Made by a program: the position numbers and the translations under genes. Positions 6,941-13,526 of a stretch of DNA of 23,400 nt are shown here, piece after piece; the first letter of the stretch is position 1; the number at the start of each line of letters is the position of its first letter. Source of the stretch: CAINDR01 sp964495615 (lineage in GTDB: Bacteria > Patescibacteriota > Patescibacteriia > Patescibacteriales > UBA12465); the NCBI GenBank assembly GCA_964495615.1, contig CAZBVX010000009.1, positions 1 to 23,400 of the forward strand. The letters are read 5' to 3'. A model generated the notes under the pieces. It was given only the letters and a program-made list of their open reading frames with translations. It searched no databases and was not told the origin of the DNA.

Positions 6941-8866
6941 TTAAACCTTAATAACCACCGGCAAAACCATTGGTCGACGCTTGGTTTGATTAAACAAGAA
7001 TTGGCCAATATCATTTCTGATTTTGTTTTTAATATAATCTTCGTCAGTTGGAATTTTTTTGTCTTGTTCTTTGACAATATTTTTTACTTTGGCCCTGGTT
7101 TTTTCAATCAAGTCGCGGTTTTCTTTCATGTGGACAAAACCACGAGAAATTAAATCGGGATTACCAATCAAATCTCCGGTCTTGGAATCAATAGTAGCAA
7201 TAATAACAATCATTCCATCTTCTGACATCATTCTTCTATCGCGCAAAACAATTTCTGAAACATCACCAACGCCTAAACCATCAACCATTACATATTCAGT
7301 CGGTACCTTTTCTTTGGTCAAAGAACCAACTACTCCTTTGGCTCCACGTCCAAATTCAACAACTTGCCCATTATCAGCAACAAATATTTTTTCTTTTGGA
7401 ATACCAACCTGTTCTGCCAAATCAGCATTAGCACGAAGCATATAATGATTGGCTTCGATCGGCATATAATATTCTGGTTTTACTAAGCGCATCATCAACT
7501 TCAAATCTTCCTGCTTGGCGTGTCCACCAGCATGGATGTCTAACATTTTATAATTAATAATTCTTGCGCCTTGGCGGACAACAACGTCCATCAAATTCTG
7601 AATAGTTCTTTCATTTCCAGGAATAACAGAAGAAGAAAAAAGAACTGTGTCACCTTTTTTTAGGCTAAGGCTGCGATGTTCACCGCGCACCAAACGATAC
7701 AAAAATGCATTACTTTCTCCTTGCGCTCCAGTACCGATAATAATAATTTTATTATCTGGCAGACGAGGCAACTCTTTATCATCAACCAAAATTTTTGGAT
7801 TAAATTTTAAATAACCGATTTGTTGAGCAACCTCCACATTACTACTAATACTACGGCCTTGAAGATTGACTCGACGACCATATTTGGCAGCCAAATCAAG
7901 AATTTTTTGGATACGAGAAAGTTGAGAAGCAAAAGTTCCAATAATAATTCGTCCGTCTATTTTTTCAAATAATTTTCCCATTTCATCACCAATCGCTGAC
8001 TCGGAAATTTGATATCCTGGATGAGTAGCGTCAGTTGAATCAGCCATCAACATCAAAACACCGCGGGAACCAATTTGCGCAATTCGATTCAAGTCAGCCG
8101 GCTTGTCGTTGACTGGAGAAAAATCAATTTTGAAATCTCCAGTATGAATCAAAGTTCCTACCGGTGTGTGAACAATAATTGCAAAACAATCCGGGATAGA
8201 ATGATTAACGCGCAAAAATTCCATACCAAAAGCAGAGCCTAGTTTAAAATTACTGTGATCATCAATTTCCTTGATTTTCAAAGCTGGTGCGGTTTTGTAT
8301 TCTTGATGGCGTTTGCGAACCAATCCAGCAGTTAGTTTGCCCATAAACATTGGCGGGTTGCCAATTTCGCCCATGATATGAGGAATGCCACCAATGTGGT
8401 CATAGTGGCCATGAGTAATTATTACTCCTTTGATCCAATCTTTTTTGTCTTTCAAATAGGTGACGTCTGGAATAATGTAATCAATTCCCGGCATATCTTC
8501 ATCCGGAAACATCAAACCCATATCAATAATAATAATTTCTTTATTATATTCGATAACGGTCATATTTCTTCCAACCTCTTCTAGTCCGCCTAAAACCATT
8601 ACTCTTAATTTTCCGTTGTTATTTTTATGGGTCAAAACTGGACGCAGAGTGGTGCGCGAAGAAGGTCGGCGATTTGCCGACTGAGAGTTGTTAAGATTTT
8701 TATTTTCTTTGTTTTCTGAGTGAAAACTTCTTACCGCAGGACGGCGGCGATTAAAACCGCCACTTTGAGTTTGTGCGGTTTTTGGCTGACTAGAAACAGT
8801 ATTGGAAACAGGTTTAGAAAAAACTAAATCGCCAACTGAATTTCGGCCAGAGTTAAAACTGATCAT
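6941..8866 (-). CDS. rnj: Ribonuclease J (metallo-beta-lactamase/beta-CASP family)
   Basis: RNase J is a zinc-dependent 5'-3' exonuclease and endonuclease acting in mRNA decay and rRNA 5' maturation. In this 641-residue protein the catalytic motif HGHYDHIGG starts at residue 152. Further conserved elements follow in order: HSIPDCFAIIVHTPVGTLIHTGDFKID, the beta-CASP segment with GTFASQLSRIQ and GTGAQGESNAF, and HAGGHAKQEDLKLMMRLVKPEYYMPIEANHYM. The core starts near residue 86 (LRVMVLGGLEEVGRN), so about 85 residues form an N-terminal extension rich in Ser, Asn, Arg and Gln that looks disordered. The gene is last in infC-rpmI-rplT-secG-SBP-rnj. Confidence 0.95.
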   Translation of the reverse strand: MISFNSGRNSVGDLVFSKPVSNTVSSQPKTAQTQSGGFNRRRPAVRSFHSENKENKNLNNSQSANRRPSSRTTLRPVLTHKNNNGKLRVMVLGGLEEVGRNMTVIEYNKEIIIIDMGLMFPDEDMPGIDYIIPDVTYLKDKKDWIKGVIITHGHYDHIGGIPHIMGEIGNPPMFMGKLTAGLVRKRHQEYKTAPALKIKEIDDHSNFKLGSAFGMEFLRVNHSIPDCFAIIVHTPVGTLIHTGDFKIDFSPVNDKPADLNRIAQIGSRGVLMLMADSTDATHPGYQISESAIGDEMGKLFEKIDGRIIIGTFASQLSRIQKILDLAAKYGRRVNLQGRSISSNVEVAQQIGYLKFNPKILVDDKELPRLPDNKIIIIGTGAQGESNAFLYRLVRGEHRSLSLKKGDTVLFSSSVIPGNERTIQNLMDVVVRQGARIINYKMLDIHAGGHAKQEDLKLMMRLVKPEYYMPIEANHYMLRANADLAEQVGIPKEKIFVADNGQVVEFGRGAKGVVGSLTKEKVPTEYVMVDGLGVGDVSEIVLRDRRMMSEDGMIVIIATIDSKTGDLIGNPDLISRGFVHMKENRDLIEKTRAKVKNIVKEQDKKIPTDEDYIKNKIRNDIGQFLFNQTKRRPMVLPVVIKV

Positions 8867-8916
8867 AAATGATTTTGAGTTAATAAATTAATAAAATATG
8901 AGAGAGTATTTGACGC

Positions 8917-10884
8917 TTACCAAACAAATTTTCGGTTAACGCGCAAATACCAATTTGTAATAGAAGAAAAACGATTACTTGGCTCAATAATTGTCGTGCC
9001 ATTAAAGCCGTGTAATTTTTTTACTTGGAGATAAAGATAGTTTGGAGAAAAGAGAAAAATAGCTCCTTCGTCATTTTTAACTAATTCTTGAAAATTACGA
9101 TATTTTTCTAAGCGAGAATTTTCATCAACTTCCAAGCGAGCATCTTCCAATAACTTATCTGCCTTTTCATTTGAATAGCTAGCAATGTTTAGACCACCAT
9201 CAATTTGTGAGGAATGCCAAAAAGCATAAACATCTGGATCGGCACCCAAATTTTCACCGAACAACAAAGCTTCAAAGTTTTTTTCCAAAGCCACCTGAGA
9301 AGATATCTGAGACGATGACAGCGGATTCAAAGATGTTTTAACACCAATTGCTTGCCAGGCTTCTTGAATTTTTCCAGCAATCAAAGAACTATCAACAGTG
9401 TTGGGATAGGTTAAAGAAATAACAAAAAAAGTGTTAACAGGATTTTTTTTGTCTCCTTTTTTAACTAGCCAGGTTCCAATAGCATCAACCTCTTTATCGG
9501 AGGCCTTGGAAATAAAATCACTAACCGGAATTCCTTCTAGCTCACGCGTAGGATTATCCAAGTCGTCACTGTTAACTACTATTTTAATAAAACCTTCTTC
9601 ACTTAAAAGCTTTTCTGCTGCCTCTGGAGAATATTCGGTTTTTTTGATTTCGTTGTTGAACGCCGGATTGTCTTCCAAAATTGGACCAACTACTTCTCGT
9701 GCCTGTCCTTGAAAAACCTCATCAATAATTGCTTGACGGTTAATTGCCTGATCAAGAGCTAGGCGAATATTTTTTTCTGCCAAAAGTTCATTATTCTTTT
9801 TGTTAAAAAAAACCGCTTCCAGCTGTGGCTGATGGAGGTAATTAAAAACTAAAGAACTCTTAGCAAAAAGATTTTTTCGATCATTGAAAGACAAATATGA
9901 AATTCCATCGACAGAATTGTCATTCAAAGCTTTTATTGCTGAACTTGAATCAAAATAAAATTTAAAAGAAACTGTTGAAATAAAAGGTTTTGACTCATAA
10001 TAAGCTTCATTTGCCTCCAAAATATATTCTTTCACTTCACCGTTCTTGTTTTTGATTAAAGATTTGAATTTGTAAGGACCAGAGCCGATTGGCTTTAAAT
10101 TAAATTCTGCCAAAGTCGCTGATTCTGGTGTAACTGCCCCCCAAATACTTTTTGGCAAAACGCCAAAAGTTAAGAGGTTAAGAAAAGGAGCATAAGCTTT
10201 ACTTAATTTGAATTTTACAGAATAATCATCAATCTTTTCGACATCAAAGCCAGAAAAAGATGATTTTAGCGGTGAGCGAAATTTTGGATTTTTAACTGCC
10301 TGAACAGTAAAAACAACATCGTCAGCACTTAACTGTTCACCGTTATGCCAAACAACATTTTTTTTCAAAACAACAGAATATTCTTTTCCGTCTTCGCTTT
10401 TGGTCCAAGATTCTGCCAAGTCGCCGACCAAAACTCCTTTTTCATTATATTTAAAAAGAGAAGAAAAAATTAAGCTTGAAATATCGATATCCACGTCGCG
10501 ATTGCTGGCATATAAGGGGTTGATATATTTTGGTGAACCAACCAAACCCTCTGTGTAGCTGCCACCAGAAAGCGGAATACTGACAATATGTTTTTTAAAA
10601 AAAACAATTCCTAAAAATAAAACATTAAGCACTAGAACCAAAGCGCAAATAACCACGATTCGTCTTTCTTTTGGAGATAAAAACTTACCCAAATATCTTA
10701 GTTGTTCAGAGTTTGGTATTTTTTTTGTGGAAAGAGAATAGACTAATTTGCGATTCAAATCCAGATGATCACTTTCTTGATATTTATTTTTTCGAGAAAA
10801 AAAGTTTAGACGTGCAAAAAAAACCGACAAGTTTTTCTTGATTTTTCTGATCGAGCGAAAAAAATTATTTTTCGAAAATTTCAT
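8917..10884 (-). CDS. Membrane-anchored family 5 extracellular solute-binding protein (peptide/oligopeptide type)
   Basis: Family 5 solute-binding proteins (OppA/DppA type) capture peptides or similar ligands for ABC importers. The 655-residue protein has the family 5 fold from about residue 108: SYTEGLVGSPKYINPLYASNRD, then LVGDLAESWTKSEDGKEYSVVLKKNVVWHNGE...ADDVVFTVQA, the usual signature region. In place of a lipobox signal it has about 75 basic, probably cytoplasmic residues and one transmembrane helix at about 76-96. No permease or ATPase gene is nearby, so the partner is unknown. It lies 32 nt after secG and 50 nt before rnj. Ligand specificity cannot be read from the sequence. Confidence 0.87.
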   Translation of the reverse strand: MKFSKNNFFRSIRKIKKNLSVFFARLNFFSRKNKYQESDHLDLNRKLVYSLSTKKIPNSEQLRYLGKFLSPKERRIVVICALVLVLNVLFLGIVFFKKHIVSIPLSGGSYTEGLVGSPKYINPLYASNRDVDIDISSLIFSSLFKYNEKGVLVGDLAESWTKSEDGKEYSVVLKKNVVWHNGEQLSADDVVFTVQAVKNPKFRSPLKSSFSGFDVEKIDDYSVKFKLSKAYAPFLNLLTFGVLPKSIWGAVTPESATLAEFNLKPIGSGPYKFKSLIKNKNGEVKEYILEANEAYYESKPFISTVSFKFYFDSSSAIKALNDNSVDGISYLSFNDRKNLFAKSSLVFNYLHQPQLEAVFFNKKNNELLAEKNIRLALDQAINRQAIIDEVFQGQAREVVGPILEDNPAFNNEIKKTEYSPEAAEKLLSEEGFIKIVVNSDDLDNPTRELEGIPVSDFISKASDKEVDAIGTWLVKKGDKKNPVNTFFVISLTYPNTVDSSLIAGKIQEAWQAIGVKTSLNPLSSSQISSQVALEKNFEALLFGENLGADPDVYAFWHSSQIDGGLNIASYSNEKADKLLEDARLEVDENSRLEKYRNFQELVKNDEGAIFLFSPNYLYLQVKKLHGFNGTTIIEPSNRFSSITNWYLRVNRKFVW

Positions 10885-10916
10885 TTTTTACTAGAAGGGA
10901 AATTAAAAACCAAGCG

Positions 10917-11132
10917 TTATTTTAAAATAACGCTGGCTAATGAGATCGAGAAGAAAGCGATGGCCAAAACAATGGTCGCATAAAAAAGTTTTTTTTCTGC
11001 ACCGCGCTTAGTTAGATAAACAGCCGAACTTCCACCAAAAGCGCTTCCCAAGCCGGAACCTTTGCTTTGCAAAAGAATAACAACCATCAAAAGCAAAGCG
11101 ATAATTATTTGAGCAATTTTGAGCCAGAACAT
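10917..11132 (-). CDS. secG: Protein translocase subunit SecG
   Basis: SecG is the small accessory subunit of the SecYEG channel. The 71-residue protein has two transmembrane helices (about 5-22 and 50-69). They flank the conserved cytoplasmic loop LLQSKGSGLGSAFGGSSAVYLTKRG, which is diagnostic of SecG. The length is typical. The gene starts 11 nt after the rplT stop, so it is co-transcribed with the infC-rpmI-rplT ribosomal operon, and the exported solute-binding protein follows it. Confidence 0.95.
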   Translation of the reverse strand: MFWLKIAQIIIALLLMVVILLQSKGSGLGSAFGGSSAVYLTKRGAEKKLFYATIVLAIAFFSISLASVILK

Positions 11133-11143
11133 AATAGGTTAGG

Positions 11144-11491
11144 TTATTTTTTCAATCGTTCAATAATCTTAACTAAAACGGTTTTGTTGTTCACCGCCAA
11201 ATCAGCCAAGACTTTGCGATCCAAGTCAATATTTTCTGTCTTTAAAGCGTGAATGAATTTTGAATAAGACAAGTCGTGCTGATGAACAAAAGCACCAATT
11301 TTTATTTGCCACAAAGCGCGATTAACACCTTTTTTCTTTCGGCGATCAGCATAAGCGTGAGCACCGGCTTTGGTGCGAGCAGTTTTGGCAACTTTGATTA
11401 AATTCTTTCGGCCCCATTTGAAACCTTTGGTGGCTTGATGAAGCTTGCGTCTTTTTTTGACATGGGAAGTACCACGTTTTACTCTAGGCAT
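11144..11491 (-). CDS. rplT: 50S ribosomal protein L20
   Basis: L20 is an early-assembly 23S rRNA binding protein and in many bacteria represses its own operon. The 115-residue sequence starts MPRVKRGTSHVKKRRKLHQ and contains KGFKWGRKNLIKVAKTA, DRRKKKGVNRALWQIKI and the C-terminal LDRKVLADLAV block, all standard L20 features. The length is normal. It follows rpmI by 25 nt in the conserved infC-rpmI-rplT order. Confidence 0.97.
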   Translation of the reverse strand: MPRVKRGTSHVKKRRKLHQATKGFKWGRKNLIKVAKTARTKAGAHAYADRRKKKGVNRALWQIKIGAFVHQHDLSYSKFIHALKTENIDLDRKVLADLAVNNKTVLVKIIERLKK

Positions 11492-11516
11492 ATTCTAAAA
11501 ATAAAAACTAAATTAA

Positions 11517-11711
11517 TTAAAACTGAATCAACTGTTTGATAGTTTTTTCCAGGGTTTTGCTAGTGCTGATATCTGAGCGCTTAATGCGCTTAGTTTTACC
11601 AGTTTCGCGAGCATTAAAGTGATCCTGGCCAGCTTTTCTTTGGACAAGTTTTCCGCTACCAGTAGCTTTGAAGCGCTTAACAGTCGCCTTGTGGGTTTTA
11701 ATTTTAGGCAT
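11517..11711 (-). CDS. rpmI: 50S ribosomal protein L35
   Basis: L35 is a small basic large-subunit protein. The 64-residue sequence begins MPKIKTHKATVKRFKATGSGKLVQRKAGQ, closely following the family pattern PKxKTHKxxxKRFKxTGxGK. It ends with a short helix (SKTLEKTIKQLIQF). The gene lies between infC and rplT as usual, 56 nt after infC. That gap holds a terminator-like hairpin. Confidence 0.97.
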   Translation of the reverse strand: MPKIKTHKATVKRFKATGSGKLVQRKAGQDHFNARETGKTKRIKRSDISTSKTLEKTIKQLIQF

Positions 11712-11728
11712 ATTATCTAATTTACGAT

Positions 11729-11752
11729 AAAAAAACAGGCAGTAAGCACCTG
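11729..11752 (-). terminator. Weak terminator/attenuator-like hairpin between infC and rpmI
   Basis: On the minus strand CAGG...CCTG (extendable with U-G pairs to about 6 bp) has a short loop and is followed by seven T residues. It sits 18 nt before the rpmI ATG. Since rpmI and rplT must be expressed with infC, full termination here is unlikely; partial termination or attenuation fits better. Confidence 0.5.
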
Positions 11753-11767
11753 ATTAATAATTTCAGT

Positions 11768-12325
11768 TTACTTCTTATTGAACAGTATAATATTAAATCT
11801 TCCTTCTTGTCTTGTCAAGGGTTGTTCGACTTCAATAGTGAGACCTTCGCGGGCTTTTAGAGCATCGACAAAACGATTAATGGATTCCATCGCTTTTTGC
11901 GGATACTGCCTTTCGCGGCCGCGCATCATGATTTCAATCTTTAATTTGTTATCTTTAGCCAAAAATTTCTCAGCTTGATTCAGGCGAAAATTAAAATCAT
12001 GTTCACTAATTCTGACTGATAAGCGAATATTTTTTGTTTCCACTTTTTTCTGCTGTAATTTTTGCTTGTGGGCTTTTTTTTCTCTTTCGTAGCGAAATTG
12101 GCCAAAATCCATGATTTTTACTACTGGTGGATTGGCTTTTGGGTTCACTTCAACCAAATCCAAATCAGCGTCTATTGCCATTTGTAAAGCGGTGACGGTG
12201 TCAATTGTCCCAATGTTTTCGCCTTCTTCGTTAATTAAAGAAACTTCTGGAACTTTGATTTGAGCATTGCTGCGAAAAACAATAGTTGGTTTTACTGGTT
12301 GGGCTTTACGCCATTTAATACGCAT
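11768..12325 (-). CDS. infC: Translation initiation factor IF-3
   Basis: IF-3 binds the 30S subunit and enforces start-codon and initiator-tRNA selection. The 185-residue protein has the N-terminal domain (RSNAQIKVPEVSLINEEGENIG ... DLDLVEVNPKANPPVVKIMDFGQFRYE), the lysine-rich linker helix, and the C-terminal domain with IRLSVRISEHDFNFRLNQAEKFL and MRGRERQYPQKA. All are characteristic. The start is a normal ATG at 12325, not the AUU known from E. coli infC. It is the first gene of a six-gene transcript with rpmI, rplT, secG, the solute-binding protein and rnj, and has a promoter at 12369-12397. Confidence 0.96.
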   Translation of the reverse strand: MRIKWRKAQPVKPTIVFRSNAQIKVPEVSLINEEGENIGTIDTVTALQMAIDADLDLVEVNPKANPPVVKIMDFGQFRYEREKKAHKQKLQQKKVETKNIRLSVRISEHDFNFRLNQAEKFLAKDNKLKIEIMMRGRERQYPQKAMESINRFVDALKAREGLTIEVEQPLTRQEGRFNIILFNKK

Positions 12326-12368
12326 TGAGGTATAAAAAAATTAAAAGTTTGTTAGCTTTTCATTAATA

Positions 12369-12397
12369 CTAATAGCAAGAATAATATAAAAAGTCAA
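12369..12397 (-). promoter_or_regulatory. Likely promoter of the infC operon
   Basis: On the minus strand TTGACT (12392-12397), a 17-nt spacer, and TATTAG (12369-12374) preceded by TGC as an extended -10. It lies directly after the tRNA-unit terminator and gives a leader of about 37 nt. Confidence 0.6.
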
Positions 12398-12399
12398 AC

Positions 12400-12425
12400 A
12401 AAAACACCTCGTGAAAGGTGTTTTT
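12400..12425 (-). terminator. Intrinsic terminator after tRNA-Gly
   Basis: On the minus strand AAAAACACCT and AGGTGTTTTT form a 10-bp stem with a short loop, followed by further T residues. It ends the tig-smpB-ssrA-tRNA unit, 6 nt after the tRNA-Gly 3' CCA. Confidence 0.9.
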
Positions 12426-12430
12426 GTATT

Positions 12431-12505
12431 TGGAGCGGGTAAGGGGAATCGGACCCCTCTCTCGACCATGGCAAGGTCGCATAATAACCACTATACGATA
12501 CCCGC
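12431..12505 (-). tRNA. tRNA-Gly (anticodon GCC)
   Basis: A 75-nt cloverleaf on the minus strand. The acceptor stem GCGGGTA/TACCCGC is perfect with discriminator U and an encoded CCA. The anticodon stem is CGACC/GGTCG with loop TTGCCAT, giving anticodon GCC. The T stem AGGGG/CCCCT is perfect. The D loop keeps the GG pair. The T loop reads TCCGATT, so position 55 is C where nearly all elongator tRNAs have U (pseudouridine). Confidence 0.95.
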
Positions 12506-12569
12506 ATTAGCTATTTATTTATAGCAAATATTTATTTCTTAATCAAGCCCCAAAATTAGGGAAATAACG

Positions 12570-12653
12570 TGCCGCGGGCGGGAATCGAACCCGCACTGTG
12601 TCGCCACAACTGGATTTTAAGTCCAGCGCGTCTACCAATTCCGCCACCGCGGC
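12570..12653 (-). tRNA. tRNA-Leu (anticodon UAA)
   Basis: An 84-nt class II tRNA on the minus strand. The acceptor stem is GCCGCGG/CCGCGGC with discriminator A. The anticodon stem is CTGGA/TCCAG with loop CTTAAAA, giving anticodon UAA. The long variable arm TGTG-GCGA-CACA is typical of leucine tRNA, and the T loop TTCGATT is normal. CCA is not encoded (CGT follows the discriminator), unlike the neighbouring tRNA-Gly, so a CCA-adding enzyme is needed. Confidence 0.96.
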
Positions 12654-12680
12654 GCTTATTATTTATTAAAAAAATAAATG

Positions 12681-13056
12681 TGGAGATGATGGGAGTCGAA
12701 CCCATGTCCAATAAATCTTAGCCGTAACGTACTACAAAGTTAGTCTGACTTGAATCTTAACTAATGCGTAAAAGCCAAACGAAAGCGCATTAGGGCAACT
12801 TCTTAAGTTTCGGCTGACAATCAGAAGCAATCTTGTCAACCTATCCTCGAAATATGACACTCGCGACCCAGCACCAAGGACTAGCTGGACGAATGGTTGC
12901 GGCTATTAGGCGGCAACTGGAGCGAATGCAGGAACCTTCCAAGAGAAGGCTGCAGCGCTTGTCTTTGCGACAATTATGTTTGTGATCACTTTTACGTGTT
13001 AATCGGCACGCTTTGCACATTAAGGAAATAATCTACTGTCGATGCCTGACATCCCC
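12681..13056 (-). ncRNA. ssrA: Transfer-messenger RNA (tmRNA)
   Basis: tmRNA with SmpB rescues ribosomes stalled on messages lacking a stop codon. The 376-nt minus-strand RNA has 5' GGGGATG pairing with 3' CATCTCC plus discriminator A. This includes the G3-U70 wobble used by alanyl-tRNA synthetase. The T arm is ATGGG-TTCGACT-CCCAT. CCA is not encoded. The tag reading frame begins at GCA after the usual AATTGTC context. The one-piece form is inferred from collinear ends. The predicted mature 5' end (13056) lies inside the smpB coding region, 24 nt upstream of the last base of the smpB stop codon. Confidence 0.95.
12906..12968 (-). other. tmRNA proteolysis-tag reading frame (20 codons plus tandem stops)
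   Basis: Starting at the resume codon GCA (12966-12968), the frame encodes a 20-residue tag beginning AKTSAAAF, with SWKVP in the middle and ending APVAA, followed by UAA and then UAG. The hydrophobic Val-Ala-Ala end is the degradation signal expected for ClpXP-type and FtsH-type proteases. The tag is about twice as long as the E. coli tag and contains Trp. The resume codon is assigned by analogy with the E. coli GTC-GCA context. Confidence 0.85.
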
Positions 13057-13515
13057 AGTGTTCCTTTTTTTAAGAGAACTTATTTGTCGTTCTACCTCGC
13101 GTTTTTTGATGACGACGCGCTTGTCGGCCTTCTGGCGACCACGGCCAACACCAAGCTCTAGCTTGATAAAACTATGCTTAGTATATATTTTCAAAGGCAC
13201 GAGTGTCAAGCCCGTTTCCTGTCTCTTTCCAATCAAATGATTGATCTCTTTTCTATTTAATAACAGCTTTCTTTCACGAAGAGGCGAATAGTTGTCCACC
13301 TTTCCTGCTTGCGGATAAAGAGAGATGTGTGCACCAATCAAATACATCTCTGGTTGCCCATTCAAGTTTCTCACCGTTACATAAGCACCGCGCAAGCTAA
13401 CATGGCCGTTTTTCACAGACTTAACTTCGTAACCCAACAGCGAAATTCCCGCTTCGTAAGTTTCCGAAATATCGTAATCAAAACGGGCCCGCTTATTTAC
13501 TGCTAGCGTCGGCAT
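13033..13515 (-). CDS. smpB: SsrA-binding protein SmpB
   Basis: SmpB binds tmRNA and places it in the A site of stalled ribosomes. The 160-residue protein has the full family pattern: NKRARFDYDISETYEAGISLLGYEVKSVKNG, then HISLYPQAG, then RKLLLNRKEINHLIGKRQETGLTLVPLKIY, then DKRVVIKKREVERQ. The length equals that of E. coli SmpB. The last seven codons (GDVRHRQ) and the TAG stop (13033-13035) lie within the mature tmRNA sequence; the tmRNA 5' G coincides with the first base of a GGG codon. smpB starts 11 nt after tig and shares its promoter. No promoter for ssrA alone is obvious in the smpB 3' end. Confidence 0.96.
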   Translation of the reverse strand: MPTLAVNKRARFDYDISETYEAGISLLGYEVKSVKNGHVSLRGAYVTVRNLNGQPEMYLIGAHISLYPQAGKVDNYSPLRERKLLLNRKEINHLIGKRQETGLTLVPLKIYTKHSFIKLELGVGRGRQKADKRVVIKKREVERQISSLKKRNTGDVRHRQ

Positions 13516-13526
13516 TTAATAAAATA

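Noticed and set aside
7059..7445. 128-residue plus-strand open frame opposite rnj
   Set aside because: Antisense shadow of the RNase J core; no domain and no promoter.
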